From Limiplasma sp045540635 (lineage in GTDB: Bacteria > Bacillota > Clostridia > Christensenellales > Aristaeellaceae): a stretch of DNA of 12,494 nucleotides. Shown here in pieces: positions 5,869 to 12,494 of the stretch (positions within the stretch are counted from its first letter, which is position 1; the number at the start of each line of letters is the position of its first letter). The position numbers and the translations under genes are program-made. The notes beneath the pieces are model-generated. The model searched no databases. It saw only the letters and a program-made list of their open reading frames with translations, and was not told where the DNA came from. The DNA lies in contig JAZQHO010000014.1 in NCBI GenBank assembly GCA_045540635.1, positions 1-12,494 on the forward strand, given 5' to 3'.

Positions 5869-7062
5869 GTGAAGAAACTCATTTCTCTGCTGTTGGTCTG
5901 CGCTCTGCTTGCTGCCAGCGGCCTGGCTCTGGCTGCCGCTCCCGACAAGGGTGCCGTATATACCATGGATACCGCAGGTGCTACTGTTCTGCAGAACGAT
6001 AAGGATCGTAACATTTCCTACAAGAAGGATCAGCTCACCAACAACCCCGTTATCGAGGGCGTGAGCCCCACCACCGGTCTGCCCATCGGCGAGGGCTGGT
6101 ACTACCCTGTGCTGGTGCAGATCAGCAACCCTGAGGATACCATCAAGTATAACGGCAAGAACGTTACCTCTGCCGGCATCGGCATCCGTGCCCCCTGGGG
6201 CGGTCAGTATGCCGATATCGTTTACGAAGGCCTCCTCTACCGCGAGGGTCAGACCCGTATCACCTTCCTGTTCAGCGACAGCCTCTACCAGGGCCAGCCC
6301 ACCAGCGCAGGCCCCGTGCGCTCTGCCCGCATCGGCCATGCGCTGCTGCGTGAAGAGTGGCAGGGCGGTATCGTGTTCTTTGGCGGCCCCTCCGCCGAGG
6401 GCAACGATATCGTCAAGCTCTTCAAGGAGCTGGGCGCTTCCGAGAAGGGCGCTGCCTTCAACCTTGAGTACACCAACCGCTACAAGGATTACCACTACCG
6501 TGTTACCGGCCTCAAGAGCCCCGAGAACGTAACGGTCGATCCCTCCGGCATCCGCAATCTGGTGCCCGAAGAATACCGCGAGATCGCCCAGCGTCCCTTC
6601 CTGTTCACCGATGAGGCGGTCTACACCAAGGGCTACGACAAGGCCTACTCCGTCAATCTGGACTGGGGTCACAAGCGCCACATCTCCCATTTCTACTACG
6701 ATGAGGCCTCCAACACCTACCAGCGTTACAGCGGCAACGTGCCCTACACCACCTTCCTTTCTGTGGACGACCGCAGCAGCGAGACCGCTCAGCTGCTCAG
6801 CTTCTCCAACGTGATCGTGCAGCGCGTGCCCTACGAGTTTGTGGATAACAACCCCATCATGCCCGATATGCAGGCTGTTGGTCAGGGCAATGCCGATATC
6901 TTCATCGGCGGCCGCTACCTTCCCGGCTACTGGGTACGCGAGAGCGTTACCAGCCCCACCGTTTTCTTCGACGATAAGGGCAACGAGCTCCAGCTCAACC
7001 GCGGCAAGACCTTCATCGCTCATTTCCCCGCCGAGCGCCTGCTCACCTACACCGCCAAGTAA
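5869..7062 (+). CDS. Secreted DUF3048 domain protein (YerB-like)
   Basis: A 397-residue exported protein of the DUF3048 family (B. subtilis YerB type), with no established biochemical role. A signal peptide is clear: MKK, a hydrophobic stretch to about residue 22, and a likely cleavage after ALA (LALA/AAPDKG). The only Cys in that stretch lacks a lipobox, so it is probably not a lipoprotein, unlike many family members. Family signatures are ADIVYEG (115-121), GPVRSAR (148-154), TTFLSVDD, a SNVIVQRV segment, a YWVRES segment, and the final GKTFIAHFP. The start is GTG, supported by AAGGAGG seven bases upstream and the immediate MKKLI signal start. It is a single-gene unit with its own strong promoter and terminator. 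Codon use is noticeably C-ending and uniform (GGC, ACC, AAC), suggesting high expression. The family call is firm; a cell-envelope role is inference. Confidence 0.92.
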   Translation: MKKLISLLLVCALLAASGLALAAAPDKGAVYTMDTAGATVLQNDKDRNISYKKDQLTNNPVIEGVSPTTGLPIGEGWYYPVLVQISNPEDTIKYNGKNVTSAGIGIRAPWGGQYADIVYEGLLYREGQTRITFLFSDSLYQGQPTSAGPVRSARIGHALLREEWQGGIVFFGGPSAEGNDIVKLFKELGASEKGAAFNLEYTNRYKDYHYRVTGLKSPENVTVDPSGIRNLVPEEYREIAQRPFLFTDEAVYTKGYDKAYSVNLDWGHKRHISHFYYDEASNTYQRYSGNVPYTTFLSVDDRSSETAQLLSFSNVIVQRVPYEFVDNNPIMPDMQAVGQGNADIFIGGRYLPGYWVRESVTSPTVFFDDKGNELQLNRGKTFIAHFPAERLLTYTAK

Positions 7063-7076
7063 ACAGATCGTTTCAC

Positions 7077-7110
7077 AGGAGCCGCAGCTTTACCGCTGCG
7101 GCTCCTTTCG
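7077..7110 (+). terminator. Terminator after the DUF3048 gene
   Basis: Perfect 12-base arms AGGAGCCGCAGC (7077-7088) and GCTGCGGCTCCT (7095-7106) around loop TTTACC, ending in CCTTTCG. The stem is strong and starts 14 bases after the stop; the T-run is short, so efficiency may be moderate. No T-run is present on the opposite strand. Confidence 0.75.
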
Positions 7111-7135
7111 TGTATGCGCCCTATGGATTTGGCGG

Positions 7136-7164
7136 TTGCAACTACACCGGTTCTGTTCTATAAT
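7136..7164 (+). promoter_or_regulatory. Promoter for the five-gene operon
   Basis: TTGCAA (7136-7141), a 17-base spacer and a perfect TATAAT (7159-7164). It lies between the DUF3048 terminator and the membrane-protein gene, with a leader of about 45 bases. No other promoter of similar quality was noticed before the end of the pepV-like gene. Confidence 0.75.
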
Positions 7165-7214
7165 AAAGGTATCATTCCCGCCAAAAAACGGGCGGATGGA
7201 AGGATGGCTTGTAT

Positions 7215-8321
7215 ATGAATCAATTCCGGCAGAATCCTGCAATGTTTTACCTGCGCACCCTCACGTATATGCTCACGGCGCTGGGCCTGCGGATGGTGAT
7301 GCTTGCCCCGCTGCTGCTGCTTCTGCTGCCGCCGGGCAGCCCTTGGCGCTGGGGCGCTCTGCTGTGCCCTGTGCTGCTGGTACTGGTGGTGCTGCCCATG
7401 CGCTATTCCTTTGCGGATGCGCTGGTGCAGAAGCCCCGTCAGCGCTGCTTCTCTTTTGATACGGCGTTGAGCGTGGAGCACTACGGCGAAAAGCTGGGCG
7501 AGAGCTTCCTGCATCTGCTCAGCGTTGCCAAGTGGGCACTGCCGCTGGTGGCAATGGTCGCATTTGCCGGTTGGTACTACCTCTTCCCGCTGGAGGAGAA
7601 CACCGCCGAATTGATGAACACCTTCAAGGCCGTTGGCCAGTGGGGTGCCGGGCTTTGGTACTCTGTTTCCGATTTCTTTGTACGCCTCTTCGGTGGTACG
7701 CCGCAGGTGCATCTGGAGGGCGGCTGGGTGGAAGGCCTGTATGTGCTCGGCATCGCGCTGGGCATCGGTATTCTGGTGCTGCTGTACGGCGTTGTGCGCA
7801 ACAGCTGCAACCGCTACATCTGGGTCGCTGCCACCCGTGAGGAGCGCACCCCCCGCACCGAGATCCGCCGCCGCATGCGCGGCCGCCGTTGGCTGCAGCT
7901 GCTGGTAGCACTGTGCAATCTGCTGCTCCTGCTGCCCTATCTGGCAGTGGTGGTGCTGCATGTACAGGCTGCTTTTGCCCCCGCCATGGAGCTGCTGTCC
8001 GGCTGGCTGGTGATGGGTGATGTAATGACCATGGATCTTTCCAGCCTCACCCTGCCGCTCTCGCTGGCGTTCTTCCTGCTGTACCTGCCCCTGCTGCCTG
8101 TGCGCCGCATCCTGACGGCAAACTTTGCCGCCGCCCGCAAGCGCCATGCCATGCCGGAAAGCTTTGAGGGCAACATGCCCGACAGCGCTGCCGCCCGCAG
8201 CATCCGCGCCTCTCAGGCGGTATCCGACGTGCCCATGCCCGATGTGCCTGTGGTGCCCGAGTGGGTAAAGCGGGAGAGCATCGGCTTCTACCCCCAGAAC
8301 CAGCAGAATGTGGAAAAGTAA
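7215..8321 (+). CDS. Unidentified integral membrane protein, about six transmembrane segments
   Basis: I do not recognise a named family. The 368-residue product has about six hydrophobic segments (roughly residues 16-38, 46-62, 107-125, 174-194, 227-250 and 278-297). The first half carries an extended loop at about 63-105, and a strongly basic stretch (RRRMRGRRW, 218-226) lies just before segment 5, presumably cytoplasmic. The C-terminal 70 residues are hydrophilic with a Pro/Val-rich part (SDVPMPDVPVVPEW), a likely cytoplasmic tail. No transporter, protease or kinase motif is visible. The ATG at 7215 is preferred over a TTG two codons earlier because AAGGAT (7200-7205) is nine bases upstream. 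It heads an operon; rsuA starts three bases after its stop. A DUF-type Firmicutes membrane protein is the most one can say. Confidence 0.8.
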   Translation: MNQFRQNPAMFYLRTLTYMLTALGLRMVMLAPLLLLLLPPGSPWRWGALLCPVLLVLVVLPMRYSFADALVQKPRQRCFSFDTALSVEHYGEKLGESFLHLLSVAKWALPLVAMVAFAGWYYLFPLEENTAELMNTFKAVGQWGAGLWYSVSDFFVRLFGGTPQVHLEGGWVEGLYVLGIALGIGILVLLYGVVRNSCNRYIWVAATREERTPRTEIRRRMRGRRWLQLLVALCNLLLLLPYLAVVVLHVQAAFAPAMELLSGWLVMGDVMTMDLSSLTLPLSLAFFLLYLPLLPVRRILTANFAAARKRHAMPESFEGNMPDSAAARSIRASQAVSDVPMPDVPVVPEWVKRESIGFYPQNQQNVEK

Positions 8322-8324
8322 AGT

Positions 8325-9089
8325 ATGAGACTGGATAAATACCTTTCCCTCAGCGGGGAAAGATCCCGCAGTGAAGCAGGTAAGCTGATCCGTTCCGGTG
8401 CCGTACGGGTGGACGGGCAGGTGGCTCTCCGCCCCGAAACACAGGTGACGGAAAGCTCGCAGGTGCTGCTTGCCGGGCAGCCTATCGGCGACAGCAGCAA
8501 ACAGTATTACATGCTGCACAAACCGGCGGGGGTGCTTACCGCTGCCAGGGACAGCCGGGCGCGCACCGTGATGGATCTGGTGCCCGAAAGCCTGCACAGG
8601 CGCAAGGTGCTGCCGGTGGGCAGGCTGGATAAGGATACCACCGGCCTGCTGCTGATGACCAACGATGGCGAACTAGCGCATTTTCTGCTCAGCCCCAACC
8701 GTCATGTGTGGAAGCAATACCGCGCCACAGTGACCGGTCGGCTGACCGAGACAGATGTACATGCGTTTTCACAGGGGCTGCAGCTGTCCGATTTTGTGGC
8801 AAAGCCTGCAAAGCTGACCGTTCTGGCGGCTGCTGCAGAGCAAAGCGTTGCACTGGTGGAGGTACGGGAAGGCAAGTTCCATCAGGTAAAGCGCATGTTT
8901 GCCGCCACGGGCCACGAGGTAACGGCGCTGCACCGGGCCAGCTTCGGCCCCCTTCAGCTGCCGGAGGATCTGCCCGAGGGGCAGTACCGCCCCCTGACGG
9001 ATGCGGAGATCGAAGCGCTCCGGCAGAGCATTGCTGTGCGCATTAAGGAAGAAAGCCCCCAAACGGGAGAGGATATGAACGATGGCTGA
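8325..9089 (+). CDS. rsuA: 16S rRNA pseudouridine synthase, RsuA/RluF family
   Basis: A 254-residue pseudouridine synthase that isomerises a uridine in rRNA, by family most likely U516 of 16S rRNA. An S4 RNA-binding domain occupies about 1-50 (MRLDKYLSLSGERSRSEAGKL fold start; VRVDG near 27-31). The catalytic domain follows with MLHKPAGVLTA (63-73), the catalytic motif GRLDKDTTGLL with Asp102, and VREGKFHQVKRMF toward the C-terminus, typical of the RsuA/RluB/RluE/RluF group. Length is slightly above E. coli RsuA because of a tail after PLTDAEIEAL. The ATG is three bases after the membrane-protein stop with only a weak GGAAA upstream, so translation probably relies on coupling. It overlaps the next gene by eight bases. 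RluB or RluF specificity cannot be excluded. Confidence 0.93.
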   Translation: MRLDKYLSLSGERSRSEAGKLIRSGAVRVDGQVALRPETQVTESSQVLLAGQPIGDSSKQYYMLHKPAGVLTAARDSRARTVMDLVPESLHRRKVLPVGRLDKDTTGLLLMTNDGELAHFLLSPNRHVWKQYRATVTGRLTETDVHAFSQGLQLSDFVAKPAKLTVLAAAAEQSVALVEVREGKFHQVKRMFAATGHEVTALHRASFGPLQLPEDLPEGQYRPLTDAEIEALRQSIAVRIKEESPQTGEDMNDG

Positions 9090-9699
9090 CCATTACTATA
9101 CCCCCCAGCCGGAAAGCAAGCACAAGCCCGGGCTGGTCACATACACCTACCGGGGCAGAGAGCTCCGCTTTGAGACCGACAGCGGCGTGTTTTCCCGCAC
9201 CGAGATCGATAAGGGCACCGATATCCTGCTGCGCGCCCTGCCGGCAGAGGTATCCGGATCGGTGCTGGACATGGGCTGCGGCTATGGCGTGATCGGCGTT
9301 TCCGTAGGCAGCTGCTGGGAGGATACTCGCATCACCATGGCGGATGTGAACGAGCGCGCCTGCGGCCTCAGCAGCAGGAATGCCCAAAGCAACGGTGTTT
9401 CTGCAAAAGTGATCGTATCCGACGGCTATGAAAAGGTGATGGGGGAGAGGTACCGCTTTATTCTCCAAAATCCGCCCATCCGTGCAGGCAAGGCGGTCAT
9501 TTACAAGATGTTTGCCGATGCGGCGCAGTGCCTTGAGGCAGATGGTCAGCTGTGGCTGGTCATCCGCAAGCAGCAGGGCGCGCCCTCTGCGCTCACCTAC
9601 CTGCGCACCCTCTATGGGCAGGCAGAGGTGGTGGAGAAGGAAGCCGGGTATTGGATCATCTGCTGCAAAGAGCCGCATGGGCAGGAGGCAGACCAATGA
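9082..9699 (+). CDS. Class I SAM-dependent methyltransferase, YbxB/RsmC-like
   Basis: A 205-residue single-domain methyltransferase of the small MTS (PF05175) type. The opening HYYTPQPESKHKP and FETDSGVFSRTEIDKGTDILL match the N-terminus of B. subtilis YbxB-like proteins. Motif I is LDMGCGYG (62-69), the acidic loop at the end of strand 2 is MADVNERA (86-93), and motif IV is NPPI (130-133), the N-P-P-[FI] signature of enzymes methylating an exocyclic amine. Relatives include RsmC, which makes m2G1207 in 16S rRNA; the same target here is plausible but unproven. GGGAGAGGA at 9065-9073 lies eight bases before the ATG. It overlaps rsuA by eight bases and the next gene by four (ATGA), a tight arrangement with a second rRNA-modifying gene that supports an RNA target. 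Confidence 0.9.
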   Translation: MADHYYTPQPESKHKPGLVTYTYRGRELRFETDSGVFSRTEIDKGTDILLRALPAEVSGSVLDMGCGYGVIGVSVGSCWEDTRITMADVNERACGLSSRNAQSNGVSAKVIVSDGYEKVMGERYRFILQNPPIRAGKAVIYKMFADAAQCLEADGQLWLVIRKQQGAPSALTYLRTLYGQAEVVEKEAGYWIICCKEPHGQEADQ

Positions 9700-10877
9700 G
9701 TACATACGATAAAGCATTTTTTGACCGTGGTATAGAGCGCCGGGGCACCTTCTGCGAGAAGTGGGACGGGATCGCCCGCCGGGTAGGGCCCGATGTGCTG
9801 CCTATGTGGGTGGCGGATATGGATATCGCCTGCCCCGATGAGGTGATGGAAGCTGTGCGCAAGCGTGCAGAGCATCCTGTCTTTGGCTATACAGACTACG
9901 ATGAGCAGTGCGCACAGGCGCTGCTTGGCTTTCTGGAGCGCCGCCACGGCCTTTGTCTTGAAGCGGAGCACCATGCCATGCTGCCCTGTGTGATCACCGG
10001 TCTCAAGACTGCCGTGCGCACCCTGACCCAGCCCGGCGACGGCGTGATCGTGCAGCCTCCGGTGTACGGCCCATTCTATGCCAGCGTGCGGGATAACGAC
10101 CGCAAGCTGATGGAATGTCCCCTCCTGCGGGATGCGCAGGGGCGCTACACCATGGATCTGGCAGCGGTGGAGCAGGCGCTGAAGAACGGCGCAAGGCTGA
10201 TGCTGCTGTGCAACCCCCACAACCCGGTGGGACGTGCATGGACCCGTCAGGAGCTGACGGAGCTGTGGCAGCTGCTGAGCCGCTACGGCTGCGCGCTGGT
10301 CTCCGATGAGATCCATATGGACTTTTCGCTGGGCGAGATCCCCTTCACCTCCGTGCTTTCGGTGGCGGAGGGTGTAAACGATGCGGTGGCGGCACTCACC
10401 AGCGCCAGCAAAACCTTTAATCTGGCAGGGCTGCAGCAGGCATCGCTGCTGTGCCGCAACCCGGAGCTGCTTGCCGCCATGAAGAAGCAAATGAGCGCCG
10501 CAGGTGTTACGCAGGGCAATGTGTTTGCCATGGCGGCCTGCGAGGCGGCCCATCTCTATGGCGACCAATGGCTGGACGGCCTGCTGGATTATCTCAGGGA
10601 GGCATTCGCTCTTCTGAAAACCGAGCTGGCTGCAAGGCTGCCCGAGGCGGTGCTCACGCCGCTGGAGGCCACCTATCTGGCATGGATCGACTTGCGTGCC
10701 TACGGCTTTGCACCGGAGGAGCTGGTCAGGCGCACCAATGAGCACGGGGTGTTCTTCACTGAGGGCACCTTCTTTGGTCAGGAGACCGGCGCAGGCTTCC
10801 TGCGCATCAATCTGGCCTGCCCCCACAGCCATACGCTGGAGGCCGTCAAGCGGCTGGAGGCTGCCATCAAAGCATAA
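9696..10877 (+). CDS. MalY/PatB-type PLP-dependent cystathionine beta-lyase (C-S lyase)
   Basis: A 393-residue fold-type I PLP enzyme of the MalY/PatB family, which cleaves the C-S bond of cystathionine or cysteine, giving homocysteine or sulfide plus pyruvate and ammonia. The start YDKAFFDRGIERRGTFCEKW and LPMWVADMDIACP are characteristic. PLP contacts are visible: Tyr124 in PPVYGPF, Asn176 in NPHNPVGR, Asp204 in VSDEIHMDF and the Schiff-base Lys239 in SASKTFNLAG. The carboxylate-binding Arg is in GFLRINLACP near the C-terminus. Length equals the family norm of about 390. The frame is open upstream, but the ATG at 9696 is chosen: AGGAGG (9683-9688) is seven bases away and the start overlaps the methyltransferase stop as ATGA. 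The dipeptidase gene begins within 20 bases downstream. An aminotransferase role is less likely given the MalY signatures. Confidence 0.93.
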   Translation: MSTYDKAFFDRGIERRGTFCEKWDGIARRVGPDVLPMWVADMDIACPDEVMEAVRKRAEHPVFGYTDYDEQCAQALLGFLERRHGLCLEAEHHAMLPCVITGLKTAVRTLTQPGDGVIVQPPVYGPFYASVRDNDRKLMECPLLRDAQGRYTMDLAAVEQALKNGARLMLLCNPHNPVGRAWTRQELTELWQLLSRYGCALVSDEIHMDFSLGEIPFTSVLSVAEGVNDAVAALTSASKTFNLAGLQQASLLCRNPELLAAMKKQMSAAGVTQGNVFAMAACEAAHLYGDQWLDGLLDYLREAFALLKTELAARLPEAVLTPLEATYLAWIDLRAYGFAPEELVRRTNEHGVFFTEGTFFGQETGAGFLRINLACPHSHTLEAVKRLEAAIKA

Positions 10878-10885
10878 CGGAGGAT

Positions 10886-12265
10886 ATGAGTTTTATGGAT
10901 ATCAATACCATCATCGAAAGCATGCGGGACGAGCTGGTGGAGACCCTTAACCGGTGGATCGCCGTGCCCAGCGTGAAAGCGGATGCGCAGCCCGGCGCAC
11001 CCTTTGGTGCCGAGGTGAAGCGCATGCTCCACATGGCGCTGAAGGATGGCGAAGAAATGGGCTTTGTGGCCCGCAATATCGATGAATATGCAGGCGATCT
11101 GCGCATGGGCCCCATTGGCGTGGAGCCGCTGGGCATTCTGGCGCATCTGGATGTGGTGCCCGCCGGAGACGGCTGGCAGACCCCGCCCTTTGAGCCCACA
11201 CAGGTGGGCGACCGCATCTTCGGCAGAGGTACCTCCGACGATAAGGGCCCTGCCATTGCCGCCCTCTATGCCATGAAGGCTGTTAAGGAGGCCGGTATCC
11301 CGCTCAAGCGGGAGGTGCGCCTGATCCTTGGCTGCGATGAGGAAAGCGGCTGGGAGGATATGCGCTACTATTGCGAGCATTGCGATATGCCCAAGACCGG
11401 TTTCAGCCCCGATGCCAGCTTCCCGGTCATCAACACCGAGAAAGGCATGCTGCACCTGAGCCTGCGTGCGCCCTACTGCGCTGAAGGACTTGAGGTGAAG
11501 GAGATCAGCGTGGGCGAGCGCTGCAACGTGATCCCCGGCATCGCCACGGCGCTGATCGCCGGCAGTGAGGAGGATTGTGAGCGCATCAACCGTCTGGCAG
11601 ACGATATGCTGGTGCAGGTGGAAGCCGAGTATGTGGGCGAACACACGCTGAAGCTCATTTCCACGGGCATCCCCGGCCATGCGGCCTATCCGGAAGCTGC
11701 CAGAAATGCGCTGGGGCAGCTGCTGATCATGCTCCGGGCGCTGGGCGTTGCCGGTGTGCTGCGCACCCTTGCCGATGTGGTGGGCATGGAGTACGATGGC
11801 TGCGGTCTGGGCATCCGCTGCAGCGATGAGACCAGCGGCAGCCTTACCTGTAATCTGGGCATTCTGCGTTATGCGCCGGAGAGCGGCCTGTATGCAACGC
11901 TGGATATCCGCTATCCCATCCTGTGCAAGTGGGAGGCATTGCTGGCGGCGGTCATCGCTTCGCTGGGCAAGGATATCCACATTACGCTGGACGAGCAGAA
12001 GGATCCCCATCATGTGGCACCCACCAGCGAGCTGGTGACTGCTCTGCTGGATGCCTACCACGAAGTGACCGGCCGCCCCAAAGAATGTGTTGCTACCGGC
12101 GGCGGTACCTATGCCCGCTGTCTGGAGGAGGGTGTGGCCTTTGGCAGCGCCTTCCCCGAGGATGAGGAGCTGGCCCATCAGGCGGGCGAATATGCCAGCA
12201 TCGACGGTTTGATGCAGAATGTATACATCTTTGCCCGTGCCATCGAGCTGCTGGCAGGGGAATAA
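10886..12265 (+). CDS. pepV: M20 family dipeptidase PepV / Sapep
   Basis: A 459-residue (456 from the second Met) metallo-dipeptidase of the M20 PepV group, which hydrolyses dipeptides and some N-terminal residues of tripeptides in the cytosol. Metal and catalytic residues align with Lactobacillus PepV: His87 in AHLDVVPAG, Asp118 in GRGTSDDKG, catalytic Glu152 and ligand Glu153 in GCDEESGW, Asp176 in FSPDASFP and His431 in AHQAGEY. The lid-domain His265 in GIPGHAAYP and the GGGTYAR loop (405-411) are also present. The start is uncertain: GGAGG (10879-10883) is only two bases before the ATG at 10886 but eleven before the in-frame ATG at 10895, so the protein may begin MDINTII. It is the last gene of the operon, starting eight bases after the C-S lyase, and may supply sulfur amino acids from peptides to it (inference). 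Confidence 0.93.
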   Translation: MSFMDINTIIESMRDELVETLNRWIAVPSVKADAQPGAPFGAEVKRMLHMALKDGEEMGFVARNIDEYAGDLRMGPIGVEPLGILAHLDVVPAGDGWQTPPFEPTQVGDRIFGRGTSDDKGPAIAALYAMKAVKEAGIPLKREVRLILGCDEESGWEDMRYYCEHCDMPKTGFSPDASFPVINTEKGMLHLSLRAPYCAEGLEVKEISVGERCNVIPGIATALIAGSEEDCERINRLADDMLVQVEAEYVGEHTLKLISTGIPGHAAYPEAARNALGQLLIMLRALGVAGVLRTLADVVGMEYDGCGLGIRCSDETSGSLTCNLGILRYAPESGLYATLDIRYPILCKWEALLAAVIASLGKDIHITLDEQKDPHHVAPTSELVTALLDAYHEVTGRPKECVATGGGTYARCLEEGVAFGSAFPEDEELAHQAGEYASIDGLMQNVYIFARAIELLAGE

Positions 12266-12284
12266 CAGAAAGTCAAACCCCGGC

Positions 12285-12318
12285 AAACAAAACAGCCTCC
12301 GGCATCCGCCGGAGCCTG
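12285..12318 (-). terminator. Terminator on the minus strand, downstream of pepV
   Basis: CTCCGGC (12297-12303) and GCCGGAG (12308-12314) pair around ATCC, extended by CAG/CTG beyond a C-C mismatch. Read on the minus strand, the stem is followed by TTTTGTTT (12292-12285), so it best fits termination of transcripts arriving from the right. On the plus strand the stem is followed by TCAGGTTGTG, without a T-run, so it is a weaker stop for the pepV operon. Confidence 0.7.
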
Positions 12319-12355
12319 TCAGGTTGTGAAAAAGTGCGGGGTGCAGGGGGATCAG

Positions 12356-12494
12356 TTCCGCAACCTCAGTCGTCGTGCAGCCTACTAACCGTGGTCTGCA
12401 CTTGCTTCGGTTGACGACTGCGGGTCGCTAACGCCTTCGGCGTTGTGTTCCGCAACCTCAGTCGTTGTTCAGCCCCCTAACCCTGGTCTGCACT
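12356..12494. repeat. Tandem structured intergenic repeat, 92-base period, cut by window end
   Basis: A 47-base segment starting TTCCGCAACCTCAGTCGT and ending TGGTCTGCACT occurs at 12356-12402 and again at 12448-12494, identical at 42 of 47 positions. The 45 bases between them include GACGACTG (12413-12420), which pairs with CAGTCGTC (12367-12374) in the first copy, and the hairpin AACGCC/GGCGTT. Inside the first copy GTGCAG (12375-12380) also pairs with CTGCAC (12396-12401), extending the left arm into a 14-base stem interrupted on the right side by 11 bases. No reading frame is evident. The second copy reaches the last base, so the array may continue. Confidence 0.75.

Noticed and set aside
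5869..5940. Lipoprotein signal for the DUF3048 protein
   Set aside because: The Cys in the hydrophobic stretch is preceded by Leu-Leu-Val rather than a lipobox; cleavage after ALA is more consistent.
5821..7023. 400-residue minus-strand open frame opposite the DUF3048 gene
   Set aside because: Antisense shadow caused by strong codon bias; the plus strand has promoter, ribosome site, signal peptide and family motifs.
7158..8597. Minus-strand open frame opposite the membrane protein and rsuA start
   Set aside because: It spans a plus-strand promoter and two real genes, and is Gln/His-rich without motifs.
10778..12286. Minus-strand open frame opposite pepV
   Set aside because: The opposite strand encodes a full PepV active site; this frame has no recognisable domain.
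12356..12494. CRISPR array
   Set aside because: Only two imperfect copies 92 bases apart, with an intervening segment that pairs with the repeat, and no cas genes in the window.

Overview
The window looks like chromosomal DNA from a Gram-positive anaerobe of the class Clostridia, most likely an Oscillospiraceae (Ruminococcaceae) relative of Gemmiger, Subdoligranulum or Faecalibacterium. This rests on the G+C-rich coding style (roughly 60% by eye), strong AGGAGG ribosome sites, sigma-A type promoters, the der/DUF512 pair, a PepV dipeptidase, and a TTCCGCAACCTCAGTC intergenic repeat of a type I associate with this family. The lineage is inference; no rRNA or tRNA gene is present to confirm it.

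Layout. (1) 1-1788 (+): the end of one M42 metallo-aminopeptidase gene, a complete second M42 gene 15 bases later, a hairpin-rich intergenic repeat and a terminator. (2) 1778-2967 (+): a short transcription unit with a HAD phosphatase and a GNAT acetyltransferase, closed by a two-way terminator. (3) 5706-2971 (-): a promoter, a PDZ-radical SAM-DUF512 protein and the ribosome-assembly GTPase Der, with start and stop codons overlapping. (4) 5773-7110 (+): a near-consensus promoter driving a single secreted DUF3048 protein, then a terminator. (5) 7136-12265 (+): a promoter and five tightly packed genes: an unidentified six-helix membrane protein, 16S rRNA pseudouridine synthase (RsuA type), a YbxB/RsmC-type methyltransferase, a MalY/PatB-type C-S lyase and a PepV-type dipeptidase. 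(6) 12266-12494: a hairpin with its T-run on the minus strand, then two copies of a structured repeat unit with a 92-base period, running off the edge.

How the parts may work together. Three of the eleven genes are metallopeptidases acting on short peptides (two M42, one M20/PepV), and the C-S lyase next to pepV would handle sulfur amino acids, which fits an amino-acid-scavenging gut anaerobe. Three genes concern ribosomes (der, rsuA and the methyltransferase). No phage, transposase, CRISPR, defence or secondary-metabolite genes are visible. I see no clear undescribed multi-gene system. The least understood genes are the DUF512 radical SAM protein coupled to der, the DUF3048 protein, and the membrane protein heading the last operon. 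No gene-free stretch exceeds 300 bases; the gaps (1634-1846, 5622-5868, 7063-7214, 12266-12494) are described by the sites listed in them.
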